Source of the DNA: Eisenbergiella tayi | Lineage (GTDB): Bacteria > Bacillota > Clostridia > Lachnospirales > Lachnospiraceae | DNA length: 64,000 nucleotides | Direction: 5' to 3' | Assembly (NCBI RefSeq): GCF_001881565.1 | Contig: NZ_MPDJ01000009.1 | Coordinates: 88,387-152,386, forward strand | In this document: positions 14,952-24,470 of the stretch, in pieces | Layout of the letters: each line of letters starts with the position of its first letter | Position numbering within the stretch: position 1 is the stretch's first letter | Translations under genes and position numbers: made by a program | The notes under the pieces: model-generated | Databases searched by the model: none | What the model saw: only the letters and a program-made list of their open reading frames with translations | What the model was told of the DNA's origin: nothing

Positions 14952-17717
14952 TCAGAATTCTTCCTTAAGTATCATTCGGATCTCTCCTAATTCAAGGCCT
15001 GACTGTCCGAAATAGAACTTCATATATTGATGAGGGAACCTGAATTCTCCCAAATCCGCACTGCGCGTTACCCATTCACCATCCGTCCCATTCATGGTAA
15101 AGGTAATCACGACTCCATGGTTCATAAAAACAGACATGGGAACCTGAGCCAGTTCTCCCGCACTGCATCTGGCAGTAACCTGCATCGCATAAACACCCTT
15201 ATGCAGCAGCTTCACCCCTAATACAGCAGATGCTCCTTTTTCCGTGGAGAGAGAAGAAATGTCCAGTGCCGTATCCCGGCCGACTTCCTGATATACCAGA
15301 TCCAGAAATTGGGCATCTTCCCCGGCCCCTTCCCGCTGCTCTCTCAATTCCTCTTCCGATATGCGATCCAGGAAACGGTCCATCACCGGCAGACGCATCA
15401 ATACCCTGCAGATGTTCCGGGCGCTGCGAAGCAGCTCCCCCCTGGTAATCCTGCCGTCCGCCAGCCCTTCCATCGTGTTGTCCTCTCCGGTATTGGCCTG
15501 CGCATCGGAAACTACCATATACAGGTCATTCTGTGCCCTGACCATCGCCGCTGTATTCCGTGTGTCCCCTTCCTCTCCTTCCTCATTCATCTTCGCCCAC
15601 CAGTCCGTCATAACCAGACCGTCAAAGCCCCATTCCTTCCGAAGGATTGTGGTGAGCAGATCATAACTTCCGGCAGTCCACAGACCGTTCACCGGCCCGT
15701 AGGTACTCATAACAGAAAGAGCTTTTCCTTCCTTCACTGCGATCTCAAAGCCCTTCAGGTATATTTCACGCAGCGCCCTCTCCGAAATGACCGCATTTGC
15801 CAGGTTCCTCGAATATTCCTGGTTATTTCCCGCAAAATGCTTAATCGTTCCGCTGGTTCCCGCTTTTCCCATCCCCTTCAGCTGGGCTGCCGCCATTTTG
15901 CCGGTAAGATAGGGATCCTCGCTGAAATATTCGAAATTCCTTCCGTTCAGAGGATTTCTGTGGATATTCATACCGGGTCCCAGGAGCAGATCCACCCGGT
16001 TGCGTCTCAACTCCAGGCCTTCCTTCTCAAACAGCTTCTCCACCAGCTCCTCATGAAAGGTACAGGCGAGGGAGGTGCCGTTAGGCAGGCTGAAGGCATG
16101 TGTGCCGCAGTCCATACGGATACCGGAAGGGCCGTCCGCACAGCAGCCAGCCGGGATGCCGAAATGCTGCAGACGTTCCGTGACACCGCCGAATGCGCCT
16201 GCCGTTCCGGGCGTCACCTTCGGGGAACACATCCCTTCTCCCCGAACGATACAGGCCAGATCCTCATCCGTCAGCTGGGCGAGAAAATCCTCCATATCGG
16301 CTCTTCCGTCATAGACATCTCCGAGAAGGATGCCCCTGTCACCGGTGCAGACAGGTGATGCAGGCCTGTTTTCCAGAATCCGCTGCGCCAAATCCACATT
16401 TCTTAAGGGCGCTGCTTCCTTCTGCATACAGAAGGAGTCTCCCTCTCCCACAGGCTTCATCCTGCAAAAAGGAGTAACAGGAGCCAGCGCTCCCTCCAGG
16501 CGTTCGGTCACGGTAAGTGTCTCCTGAACAAAGGCTCCTGCAAAAGAAGCGCTCCGCACATCCGTTCCCACATAGAAACCATAGCATCCTTCCTCCAGCA
16601 CATAGCAGGATTTATGTCCGGTAACACCGCTGTCATCATAGGAAGCCAGCTCTTTTTTAGAAATACGGAAGGAAAGAATCTCTTCCCCGTCCGGCTGAAG
16701 CACTTCCGTTTTCCGGAAGGCCGCCAGACTGCGGAGAGGTTTTCCCAGCCGCCCCTGCGGAGGATTCGCATAAACCTGCACGACTTCCTTTCCTGCCAAG
16801 TCTCCTGTATTTTTCACACGGACCTGCAGCAGAATATCCTCTCCTTCTTCCCGGAAACCTTCCGTTGTTACCGCAAATTCCGTATAGGACAGGCCAAAAC
16901 CGAAAGGATAGAGTACCTTATCCCTGGCTGCTGTTTCAAAGTAACGGTAACCCACGTAAATATCTTCCGCATATATATTTTCATATGGATCGCCGAAGCC
17001 GGCTGTTGAAGGATAGTCCTCTATGGAAGCCGCAATGGTATCGCTCAGCTTTCCGCAGGGACTGACTCTTCCGGTAAGCACATCAACCGCGCCGTTCCCG
17101 CCTTCCATACCGCCCTGCCATACATAAAGGACCGCGGAAGGCGCACAGTCCTCCACCCATTTCATATCGATAATGTTCCCCACATTCAGCAGGACTGCCG
17201 TCCTTGCAAAATGTCGGCTGACTGTCCGGATCATGGCTTCTTCCTTTTCCGTAAGCAGATAACTGCCCGGTTCCGCCTTTGTATCCTGATCCTCTCCCGC
17301 CGTACGTCCGATAATCACCAGCGCGGCATCACTCACCTGTGCCGCACGTGCCGCTGTTTTATCGTCCAGAGGCATTTCCTCCTGGGACCAGGGTTCCTGC
17401 CCCCATCCCTTCCCTTTGTCAAAAGGATGTTCCGTACACCACGCTTCGTATACACCGGCCAGTTCTTCATTTACCCGAATGGATCCTTCAACACGGAGCG
17501 CATCCAGAATTCCGGTCACATAACGGGTATTCACCAGACCGCCCGAACCGGTGCCGCTTTTATAATATGTAAACTGTATTCTTCCGAATACCGACACGTT
17601 TTCTCCTTCTCTTAACGGCAGCGTATTGTTTTCATTCTTCAGCAATACACAGCCCTCCGCTGCCGCCTGTCTCGCCAGCCTCTTATATTCTTCCATATCC
17701 AGATAATATTTCCCCAT
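14952..17717 (-). CDS. Glycoside hydrolase family 3 enzyme, domain-permuted
   Basis: 921-aa GH3 enzyme with reordered domains. It begins with the sandwich domain normally found at the C-terminal side (EGCVLLKNENNTLPL, residues 20-34), then a fibronectin-III-like domain (about 290-390). The TIM barrel follows (about 470-760) with DGPSGIRMDCG, the IKHFAGNNQE lysine-histidine segment, and the nucleophile Asp705 in GLVMTDWW. A terminal beta-rich domain (815-921) may be carbohydrate binding. Similar permuted GH3 enzymes are known in clostridia and act as beta-glucosidases or related exoglycosidases. There is no signal peptide. It follows the sugar ABC/oxidoreductase operon but has its own promoter. 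Confidence 0.92.
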   Translation of the reverse strand: MGKYYLDMEEYKRLARQAAAEGCVLLKNENNTLPLREGENVSVFGRIQFTYYKSGTGSGGLVNTRYVTGILDALRVEGSIRVNEELAGVYEAWCTEHPFDKGKGWGQEPWSQEEMPLDDKTAARAAQVSDAALVIIGRTAGEDQDTKAEPGSYLLTEKEEAMIRTVSRHFARTAVLLNVGNIIDMKWVEDCAPSAVLYVWQGGMEGGNGAVDVLTGRVSPCGKLSDTIAASIEDYPSTAGFGDPYENIYAEDIYVGYRYFETAARDKVLYPFGFGLSYTEFAVTTEGFREEGEDILLQVRVKNTGDLAGKEVVQVYANPPQGRLGKPLRSLAAFRKTEVLQPDGEEILSFRISKKELASYDDSGVTGHKSCYVLEEGCYGFYVGTDVRSASFAGAFVQETLTVTERLEGALAPVTPFCRMKPVGEGDSFCMQKEAAPLRNVDLAQRILENRPASPVCTGDRGILLGDVYDGRADMEDFLAQLTDEDLACIVRGEGMCSPKVTPGTAGAFGGVTERLQHFGIPAGCCADGPSGIRMDCGTHAFSLPNGTSLACTFHEELVEKLFEKEGLELRRNRVDLLLGPGMNIHRNPLNGRNFEYFSEDPYLTGKMAAAQLKGMGKAGTSGTIKHFAGNNQEYSRNLANAVISERALREIYLKGFEIAVKEGKALSVMSTYGPVNGLWTAGSYDLLTTILRKEWGFDGLVMTDWWAKMNEEGEEGDTRNTAAMVRAQNDLYMVVSDAQANTGEDNTMEGLADGRITRGELLRSARNICRVLMRLPVMDRFLDRISEEELREQREGAGEDAQFLDLVYQEVGRDTALDISSLSTEKGASAVLGVKLLHKGVYAMQVTARCSAGELAQVPMSVFMNHGVVITFTMNGTDGEWVTRSADLGEFRFPHQYMKFYFGQSGLELGEIRMILKEEF

Positions 17718-17747
17718 GGTTCCCTCCTGTTCTTTTCATACTCTTCC

Positions 17748-17775
17748 ATTATACATAAAAAAAGCGTCCGGTAAA
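17748..17775 (-). promoter_or_regulatory. GH3 gene promoter overlapping the upstream terminator
   Basis: The minus-strand -10 TATAAT (17748-17753) lies just after the T tract of the terminator. The -35 (TTTACC at 17770-17775, 16-bp spacer) sits in the terminator stem itself. The gene is therefore insulated from the upstream operon but shares DNA with its terminator. Confidence 0.5.
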
Positions 17776-17799
17776 TATGATTTTTACCGGATCGCTTTT
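17760..17799. terminator. Intrinsic terminator ending the ABC/oxidoreductase operon
   Basis: On the minus strand an AAAAGCG/CGCTTTT outer stem and CCGGTAAA/TTTACCGG inner stem (17760-17775 with 17783-17799) enclose a 7-nt loop. TTTTTTT follows. It separates the operon from GH3. Confidence 0.85.
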
Positions 17800-17844
17800 C
17801 TTACCGCAGTCTTTGTGCTATTCTCATCCATCAGAGAAATATGG

Positions 17845-18684
17845 CTAATTAATAACCTGCAGCCCTGCTTTTTCCATTCTTTCTTTTAAATAAGCCACAC
17901 TCTGCAGATACTCTGAATCCGAATGCAGATGCTCTATAATCATAGGCATCTCAGGATTCACTTTTTCCGCCAGACGGGCATATTTTTCCAGGTTCAGGAT
18001 TCCTTCTCCGCAGGCCACCTCTTTCAGCTGGAAGGTAAATTCCTCCTGAAGGCATACATCCTTAATATGGCAGCTCTTTATATAACTGCCCAGCCTGTCA
18101 AAACAGGTTTCCATAAACGCTTCGTTCCCGAAGTATTTTTCGGGACTGGTGATCCAATTGGCCAAATCCATATGTACGCCGAAATGTTTTCTGTCCACCT
18201 CGGCTAACAGGGCGGCATACTCTTCCGGATTGGCCGGAGCCATCCAGGGCATGGGTTCCACCGTATAGAAGGTATTCTCCGGTTCGGCCCTGTCAATAAT
18301 TTCCTGAATGGAACGCACGGTTTTCTTCCAGTGTTCCTGCGTGAAATTGCCCGGATAAGCCCCGTCCCACCGGCTTCCGCAGCTTCCCGTTATGTTCACG
18401 CAGCATGCAGCGCCGATTCTGTCCGCAAGCTTCAGCTGGCCGACACAGCGCTCCATTGCAGCCTGCCGCTCCTGCTCATCCGCAGCAAGAGGATTACACC
18501 AGGCACCAACCTCGGCAATGACAAGGCCTTCCTCACCGGCCGCCTGTACATAAGCGTTAACCAGTTCCTCAGAAGCCGTATAATCCACAGGAAATACCAC
18601 GGCGCCGCAGCCCAGCTCCTTCATCCTGCGCGCCCATTGTCCGGGATCGTCATGTTCCAATGATGAAGATAATCCAATACGCAT
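17845..18684 (-). CDS. Sugar phosphate isomerase/epimerase-like TIM-barrel protein
   Basis: 279-aa AP-endonuclease-2-like TIM barrel. Probable metal ligands lie in the HMDLANW segment, in CHIKDV (near residue 207) and in the C-terminal EHLHSD stretch. The N-terminal IGLSSSLEHDD and the VEPMPW strand are typical of the sugar isomerase/epimerase family. This superfamily includes IolE/IolI-like dehydratases, hexose isomerases and the TIM-barrel components of C-glycoside and 3-keto-glycoside lyases. Here it is the last gene of an operon with Gfo/Idh/MocA oxidoreductase and VOC proteins. It therefore probably acts on an oxidised sugar or glycoside imported by the adjacent ABC transporter. Confidence 0.83.
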   Translation of the reverse strand: MRIGLSSSLEHDDPGQWARRMKELGCGAVVFPVDYTASEELVNAYVQAAGEEGLVIAEVGAWCNPLAADEQERQAAMERCVGQLKLADRIGAACCVNITGSCGSRWDGAYPGNFTQEHWKKTVRSIQEIIDRAEPENTFYTVEPMPWMAPANPEEYAALLAEVDRKHFGVHMDLANWITSPEKYFGNEAFMETCFDRLGSYIKSCHIKDVCLQEEFTFQLKEVACGEGILNLEKYARLAEKVNPEMPMIIEHLHSDSEYLQSVAYLKERMEKAGLQVIN

Positions 18685-18693
18685 AATTACTCC

Positions 18694-19167
18694 TTATTTC
18701 TTATCGCTCTCCAGCAGTTCAATCAGCACCTTCAAATCCTTCGTCGCAGACAGATAGGCATATCTTCCGTCCCCGCTTCCGTATTCCCCTTTCTGCTCCA
18801 GAGTCATTCCGAATTCCTTACAGTTGTCAACAGCCTGCTGCATATTCATTCCCGCCACATTAAAAGCGAGATGATGTACGCCCTCTCCGTGCTCGTCCAG
18901 GAATTCTCTCCAGGTGGAGGGTTCCTCATTGGGCTGAATCAGTTCCAGCTGCAGGCCCGGTCCCACATCAAAAAAGGCCAGAAGGCTCTGCGCCCCGGGA
19001 GCAGGCTTTCCCTTATACTCCGTCTGTGTCACCGCATAATCTCCCGCTTCCACAGCAGACGGCTCCTCCACACCGAGAAACTCTGCCCATTTCTTCTTTG
19101 TTTCATAAATATCCTTAACAATAAATCCCACCTGCGCTACCAGGTTTGTTCCAACAACTCCGCTCAT
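18694..19167 (-). CDS. VOC-superfamily metalloenzyme, second VOC of the operon
   Basis: 157-aa vicinal-oxygen-chelate protein built of two beta-alpha-beta-beta-beta modules. Likely metal ligands are the His of AQVGFIVKD-type strand 1 position (here replaced), LQLELIQP, and GVHHLAF near residue 97. The family resembles methylmalonyl-CoA epimerase and glyoxalase-like enzymes. It is paralogous to the VOC protein at 24471-24923, sharing the P-S-T/S-W-R/K-E/D-FLD block and GEGVHH motif. The start is at 19167 because AAAGGAG lies in the five codons of the longer frame. Activity unknown; an isomerase or lyase step on the imported compound is a reasonable guess. Confidence 0.82.
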   Translation of the reverse strand: MSGVVGTNLVAQVGFIVKDIYETKKKWAEFLGVEEPSAVEAGDYAVTQTEYKGKPAPGAQSLLAFFDVGPGLQLELIQPNEEPSTWREFLDEHGEGVHHLAFNVAGMNMQQAVDNCKEFGMTLEQKGEYGSGDGRYAYLSATKDLKVLIELLESDKK

Positions 19168-19212
19168 ATTTTCTCCTTTCATTTTGGCCTTTATTTATTT
19201 GCCGGGCCGTTT

Positions 19213-20385
19213 TTACGCTATTTTCCCCGGCTGTAAGCCCTTCTTTAATGGTGCAGGACGGCTGCACTCCGTACGCATATGATAAATTTCCCCGCTGCGG
19301 GCCGCCTGCATAATACCGTTGATGGCTTCCGTCACATGGACTGCCAGCTTTGCACCTGCGCGATTTTCTTCCCGGGATACAATGGCATATGCCAGATCCA
19401 GCACACCGGATCCCCTTGTATATTCGTCTGTTGAAGGATAGTATTCCTTCAGCATTTCTTCTGTCGGCATGCTGACAGAGGGCATTGTGTGTTCGGGCGG
19501 CAATACTTTATTCAGGATATCTTCTTTTCGGTTCCATACGGGCATTCCCTCAGACATATTAGGGTCGGGCACACAGAGAGTCCCCTCCTGCCCGTAGATT
19601 TCCATAAACGGAAGACCGGACTTCCAGATATCGAAGCTCACGGTAAGATTTACCAGCACCCCGTTTTTCATGCGCAGCAGCGCCGCATAATAGGTGGGTG
19701 TTTCCACCGGGAAAGCCTTCCCCTCAGAGCTGCCGCAGTAAGCCATCCGCTCACTGAACCCGGTACCGCTCACCGCCTGAATGCTTTCCACCGGCCCCAG
19801 CATCACCGCCAGCGCGGTCAGATAATAAGGTCCCATGTCATACAGCGGTCCCGCGCTGCTCCTGTAAAACTGGGCAGGCGACGGATGCCAGGTTTCCACA
19901 CCATAGGACATCATATTCGCCGTAACATACAGGGGCTTCCCAATCACGCCCATATCCAGTAGATACCGGCTGCGGGACAAGCCGGCTCCTAAAAAGGTAT
20001 CGGGGGCGCTTCCAATTTTCAGATTCTTTTTTTCAGCAAGCGCTTTCAATTCCGCAGCCTGCTCTGTCGTCAGGGCAAAGGGCTTTTCACAGAAAAGATG
20101 TTTCCCTGCTTCCAGTATCTGTTTGTTCAGTTCAAAATGGAATCTGGGAGGAGTAAGGTTAATGAGGATCTGAAGATCTTCCTTTTTAAGAAGAGCTTCC
20201 GGCAGGCCATATTCCGGAATATGGTATTTTTCCGCACATTCCTGAGCCTTCTCCATATCCACGTCACCGCAGGCTGCAAGCTCCAGTCTGACTCCGCCGC
20301 TCTCCTGATACAATTCCCTGATGTCTCTGATATATGTCTGGCTGATAACCCCGCATCCAATGATTCCCACTTTTATAACGTCCAT
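19213..20385 (-). CDS. Gfo/Idh/MocA-family oxidoreductase
   Basis: 390-aa NAD(P)-dependent sugar dehydrogenase-type protein. The Rossmann domain begins VGIIGCGVIS (about 6-15), the EKP motif occurs at CEKPFAL (about 94-100), and the C-terminal alpha/beta domain carries YDMGPYYLTAL with the usual aspartate. Such enzymes oxidise sugars, inositols or glycosides, often at C3. It is encoded within the ABC/VOC operon between an SDR and a VOC gene, suggesting oxidation of a glycoside that the TIM-barrel and VOC proteins then process. The ATG follows AAGGGAGGAGGAATATA. Confidence 0.9.
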   Translation of the reverse strand: MDVIKVGIIGCGVISQTYIRDIRELYQESGGVRLELAACGDVDMEKAQECAEKYHIPEYGLPEALLKKEDLQILINLTPPRFHFELNKQILEAGKHLFCEKPFALTTEQAAELKALAEKKNLKIGSAPDTFLGAGLSRSRYLLDMGVIGKPLYVTANMMSYGVETWHPSPAQFYRSSAGPLYDMGPYYLTALAVMLGPVESIQAVSGTGFSERMAYCGSSEGKAFPVETPTYYAALLRMKNGVLVNLTVSFDIWKSGLPFMEIYGQEGTLCVPDPNMSEGMPVWNRKEDILNKVLPPEHTMPSVSMPTEEMLKEYYPSTDEYTRGSGVLDLAYAIVSREENRAGAKLAVHVTEAINGIMQAARSGEIYHMRTECSRPAPLKKGLQPGKIA

Positions 20386-20420
20386 TATATTCCTCCTCCC
20401 TTCTTTTCACAATCACCTTT

Positions 20421-21134
20421 TCAATACGGCATTGGCTCCCCTTTATAATTCATAAAAGGGACCGCCATGGGTTCCGTACCTTCCCTCAGGATCCTATAAA
20501 TTCCTTCGGCCGATTCTGCTGCCGTTATCTGGGCATTTTCCGCCCCCATCAGCGTATCCATCCTGCCCGGATGAATCATATATATTCTGAAATGGTTTTC
20601 CGGACGTATTTCTTCCAGATAATTCTTCACTTTCTGCGTGAGCATATTCTGTGCATATTTAGAAACCGAATAAGCCAGATAATGATAGCCTCCTCCGTTC
20701 AGGTTTCCTGCCTCAGAGGTAATGCTTATGATGCAGGGCGTCTGTGAAGCATACAAAAAAGGAATAAAATATTTCAGGACGACGGCTTCTCCAGTCACGT
20801 TCACATCCAGGGTTTTCCGGAACAGGGAAATATCCATTTCACTGACAGGATCCCCTGTATCATATTTGCTCTCGAATAAAACCCCCGCGCAATGAATCAG
20901 GAAATCAATCTGCCCTTTTGCGGCCGAAAGCTCTTCGGCTGCTTTCTTTACCTGCTCTTCCTGTGTTACGTCCATAAACAAAAGCTGAAGCTTATCCCCA
21001 AATTCCGCTTTCAGCTCCTGCAGGGAGCCATTCATCTTCCTGCAGGTTCCAATTATTTCACAGCCCAGTTCAAGCCCTTTTTTGGCCAGCTCATATCCCA
21101 GCCCGCGGCCGGCCCCTGTAATCAATCCTATCAT
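20421..21134 (-). CDS. Short-chain dehydrogenase/reductase
   Basis: 237-aa SDR. The cofactor motif is TGAGRGLG at residues 5-12. The NxA-like segment falls at HCAG, and the catalytic Ser-Tyr-Lys are visible as SITSE, then YLAYSVSKYA. The start is placed at 21134 because AAAGGGGAAAAATT precedes it, while the longer frame overlaps the permease stop without a site. Position in the operon suggests NAD(P)-dependent redox chemistry on the imported compound or on a keto-sugar intermediate. Confidence 0.88.
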   Translation of the reverse strand: MIGLITGAGRGLGYELAKKGLELGCEIIGTCRKMNGSLQELKAEFGDKLQLLFMDVTQEEQVKKAAEELSAAKGQIDFLIHCAGVLFESKYDTGDPVSEMDISLFRKTLDVNVTGEAVVLKYFIPFLYASQTPCIISITSEAGNLNGGGYHYLAYSVSKYAQNMLTQKVKNYLEEIRPENHFRIYMIHPGRMDTLMGAENAQITAAESAEGIYRILREGTEPMAVPFMNYKGEPMPY

Positions 21135-21184
21135 AATTTTTCCCCTTTGTATATCTGTAATTCTGTAAATCAGATCAAATAATA

Positions 21185-22069
21185 TCAATAATCCGATTCT
21201 CCGAATTTGAATACCTTGAATAAAACGATAATAATCGCAAGCGCAATTACCAGAAGTATCCAGGCCTGAGCCGATGCATATCCCATCTTAAAATAGGTAA
21301 AGGCATTCTGATACAGATAAAGCGCATAAAACATTGTAGAATTATCCGGCCCTCCCAGGGTGATGATATAAGGCTCCGCGAACCACTGGAATACGCCGAT
21401 AATCAAGGTCACCACATTATACAGTATCGTGGAACGAAGCAATGGTATGGTGATGGAAATTGTCTGTCTCAGGAAAGACGCGCCGTCAATAGACGCCGAT
21501 TCATACAGGGATTCCGGAATATCCTGAAGTCCTGCAAGATAGATGATGATTGCATTGCCGCAGGTCCATATCATCATCAGTATAAACGCCGGTTTCGACC
21601 ATCTGGGGCTGGAAAGCCAGCCGGGTCCGGTAATGCCGATATATCCAAGCAGACGGTTGATAATACCGGTTTCCGGCTGCATCACCCAGATCCAGAGAAG
21701 ACAGGCTACTACCGTGGGAACCAGTGTGGGAATAAAAAACAATACCCTGAAAATTCCCGTATGCTTCAGGCTTTTATTATTCATCATTACGGATACACCC
21801 ACCGCTATAAACGTTGTGATGGGAACGCCGAAGCACACCATATATGCGGTGTTCTTCAAAGCTTTGACGAAAACAGTATCTCCGAAAAGCGCCGCATAGT
21901 TCTCCATACCTATAAATTGCGGAGCACTGATTACCTTATAGTCGCAGAGAGAATAATAAAGCGAGGAAATAATCGGATACAATGTAAAAATAAGGAAGCC
22001 AATCAGCCATGGTGAAATAAACAAAAGTCCATATACCATTTCCCTCTTTTTCATAGATAATTTTTTCAT
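21185..22069 (-). CDS. Carbohydrate ABC transporter permease (MalF/UgpA type)
   Basis: 294-aa inner-membrane permease with six predicted helices. The EAA loop reads YESASIDGASFLRQTISITI. A short basic N terminus (MKKLSMKKRE) faces the cytoplasm. It pairs with the permease at 22083-22934 and the lipoprotein at 23006-24445. No ATPase is encoded in the operon, so an MsmK-like shared ATPase elsewhere probably energises it, as is common for CUT1 systems in Firmicutes. Confidence 0.92.
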   Translation of the reverse strand: MKKLSMKKREMVYGLLFISPWLIGFLIFTLYPIISSLYYSLCDYKVISAPQFIGMENYAALFGDTVFVKALKNTAYMVCFGVPITTFIAVGVSVMMNNKSLKHTGIFRVLFFIPTLVPTVVACLLWIWVMQPETGIINRLLGYIGITGPGWLSSPRWSKPAFILMMIWTCGNAIIIYLAGLQDIPESLYESASIDGASFLRQTISITIPLLRSTILYNVVTLIIGVFQWFAEPYIITLGGPDNSTMFYALYLYQNAFTYFKMGYASAQAWILLVIALAIIIVLFKVFKFGESDY

Positions 22070-22082
22070 ACGAATTTCCCCC

Positions 22083-22934
22083 TTATCCCTTTATCCCGGA
22101 CATGGTGATACCCTGGATAAAATACTTCTGCAGTATAAAGAACAGAACCAGAACCGGGCATACCATAACCACTCCCAGTGTCAGCAGCATGCTCCAGTTG
22201 GGATCCAGCTTCGATTTGAGCATGGATGCCGCCAGTGACAATGTATAAAGCTTGTCATTTCCCAAAAATACCAACGGCCCCAGGAAATCATTCCAGCTTC
22301 TTGTAAAGGCAAATATTGCAACCGTGGTCAGTGCCGGTTTTGCCATAGGCAGAATAAGCTGCCAGTAAATCCGGAATTCTCCCGCCCCGTCTATCTTTGC
22401 GGCTTCTGTCATTTCCTTCGGGATTCCCACAAAAAACTGCCGCAGGAGAAAGATAAAAAAGGGATTCCCAAAAAAGCAGGTAATTGTCAGCGGCAAAAAG
22501 GTCCCCACCCATTTCAGCTTGGTAAACAGCAGGAATAACGGGACTAATGTAACCTGATACGGCAGAATCATAGTTACCATAACTATCATAAACACCTTAT
22601 CTCTTCCGGGCCAGTTCAGCCTTGCAAATCCATATGCCACAACCGAACAGGAAAGAAGGGAACCGATTATATTACAGACAACAATGATCATTGTATTTCT
22701 GAAATATGTAAAAAAGGGGATCGAGGTAAATAATTCCCTGTAATTTTTCAGTGAGAAACGGTCCGGAAGCCATTTGAACGGAACCCGAAAAAGCTCACTT
22801 TGTTCCTTAAAGGAACCCATCAGCAGAAAAAAGAAAGGCACCAGAAACAACATTGCAAATAATATCAAAACAGCATACATTACCACTTTTTTCAGAATAC
22901 CCTTCCATGGGTACTTTCCAATTTTTTTATCCAT
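22083..22934 (-). CDS. Carbohydrate ABC transporter permease (MalG type)
   Basis: 283-aa permease of the CUT1 family with six helices and the EAA loop TEAAKIDGAGEFRIYWQLIL. It ends with the usual FILQKYFIQGITMSGIKG tail. It lies 13 nt upstream of the partner permease gene and is translated from an AAGGAGTG site. Confidence 0.92.
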   Translation of the reverse strand: MDKKIGKYPWKGILKKVVMYAVLILFAMLFLVPFFFLLMGSFKEQSELFRVPFKWLPDRFSLKNYRELFTSIPFFTYFRNTMIIVVCNIIGSLLSCSVVAYGFARLNWPGRDKVFMIVMVTMILPYQVTLVPLFLLFTKLKWVGTFLPLTITCFFGNPFFIFLLRQFFVGIPKEMTEAAKIDGAGEFRIYWQLILPMAKPALTTVAIFAFTRSWNDFLGPLVFLGNDKLYTLSLAASMLKSKLDPNWSMLLTLGVVMVCPVLVLFFILQKYFIQGITMSGIKG

Positions 22935-23005
22935 ATGCCTTACACTCCTTACGCCGTGCAGGCCCGGCCGACGGCTGCCGGCCGGTTTTCTGCATCGTTA
23001 CCTGA

Positions 23006-24445
23006 TTATTCTGCCTTATCAATTTCAGCCTGATATTTATCCTGAAGTTCCTGAAGGGCCTGCCTGATATCCGGTACCTTTCCGTAAATTACCGATTGCC
23101 TTAACGTACGGAATGCTTCTGAAAGCTCTGCGGATACGGAACAGAGTGCCGGTATTCCATTTTCAGACGAATTGGCGATTTTTCTCTCATACAGATACAT
23201 TTCATCGCCCTCTTTTATCAGGGTTGTATTATCAAACTCGGCATCACTTGTGGGAATGGAACGCCACTGGGAAAAATTATCATCATTGACCTGCCCCTGA
23301 AGACAGAACTTAATGAAAAGAGCTGCCAGCTCCGGGTTCTTTGCCCCCTGAGGGATGGCAAAAACATTCACGCCGAAGGTGGTGCTTTCCGCACGTCCGC
23401 CTTCCGGCACCGGTACGGCACACACACGGTAAGGCACATCCGGTGCATAAATCTTAAGCGCATTGCTGAACCAGTTACCGGTGATCGTCATCCCTACCTT
23501 GCCTGTCATATAAGGGTGATCGGGAGAGAACATTCCTCCCAGTCCTGAGGTAAAGGTTGCAATTCTTTCCGGATTATATTTCTTTGCATATTCACTGATC
23601 CATTCCATGTATGTAACCATATGGTCATCCGTAAGATTCAGCTTGCCTGTGGTCTGATCGTAAGGCGTATTTCCAAATATGTAGGGGACGACAAAAGCGT
23701 CGTCTCCGCTGTCAAGCCAGGGCACAAGACCGAATCTCGCATAGCTTCCGTCATCATTCTGAACGGTCATGGCTTCCGACCACTGATTCAGCTCCTCCAG
23801 GGTTTTCGGCGGATTGTCCGGATCCAGCCCGCACTCTTCAGCGATATCAGGGTTATAATACAACAGGATAACATTGGCATCCTGAGGGATCAGATAAGCG
23901 CTGTCTTTATAATAAATAATATCCTTGCAGCCCTCAAAGAAGCTGTCCACACTGATGCCGACCTCCTTCAGGTATTCATCCATGGCCATAAAGCTGCCGT
24001 TTGCCGCGTACTGGTAAGAGGAGGTGGCATTGTCACATATAATTAAATCCGGCGCCGTGCCTCCCGCAATTGCAGAAAGAAGCTTCCCGTTATTAATACC
24101 TGCCCCGTCCGGCACAAACTGCACATTGCAGTGAATTCCCTTATCCGCATACAGTTCATTAAACAAATCCACCCTGCTTTGATCCCATGTGGCAGAATCT
24201 CCGGTAAACGCCGACCAATAAGTGAATTCTCCCGTGAGATCCGTATCCTCCGCCACGAGCCCTTCCGCATCGATATCCGCCCTGGCATGCTCCACTTCAC
24301 CGCCGCCCTGTTTGGATTCTTCCTGTGCCTGTTCCGGTGCATTGGAAGCCGCACCGCTGCTGTCCGCAGCAGTTTGCCCGCATCCTGCGGCTCCTGCCGC
24401 AAGCATACAGAAAGTCAACAGCAGCGCCAATCCTTTTCGTTTCAT
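23006..24445 (-). CDS. ABC transporter sugar-binding lipoprotein
   Basis: About 479 aa. The type II signal peptide runs MKRKGLALLLTFCMLAAGAAGC, with the lipobox cysteine at residue 22, followed by a Ser/Ala/Glu-rich linker. The rest is a solute-binding protein family 1 fold (ATFTSGLGGMFSPDHP and KVGMTITGNWF segments near the hinge). The start is at 24445 because GGAGAGTTCT precedes it; the longer frame would add 14 residues before the signal peptide. It delivers oligosaccharide or glycoside to the two permeases downstream. The substrate is unknown. Confidence 0.92.
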   Translation of the reverse strand: MKRKGLALLLTFCMLAAGAAGCGQTAADSSGAASNAPEQAQEESKQGGGEVEHARADIDAEGLVAEDTDLTGEFTYWSAFTGDSATWDQSRVDLFNELYADKGIHCNVQFVPDGAGINNGKLLSAIAGGTAPDLIICDNATSSYQYAANGSFMAMDEYLKEVGISVDSFFEGCKDIIYYKDSAYLIPQDANVILLYYNPDIAEECGLDPDNPPKTLEELNQWSEAMTVQNDDGSYARFGLVPWLDSGDDAFVVPYIFGNTPYDQTTGKLNLTDDHMVTYMEWISEYAKKYNPERIATFTSGLGGMFSPDHPYMTGKVGMTITGNWFSNALKIYAPDVPYRVCAVPVPEGGRAESTTFGVNVFAIPQGAKNPELAALFIKFCLQGQVNDDNFSQWRSIPTSDAEFDNTTLIKEGDEMYLYERKIANSSENGIPALCSVSAELSEAFRTLRQSVIYGKVPDIRQALQELQDKYQAEIDKAE

Positions 24446-24470
24446 AGAACTCTCCTCCTTATTCTTCTGT

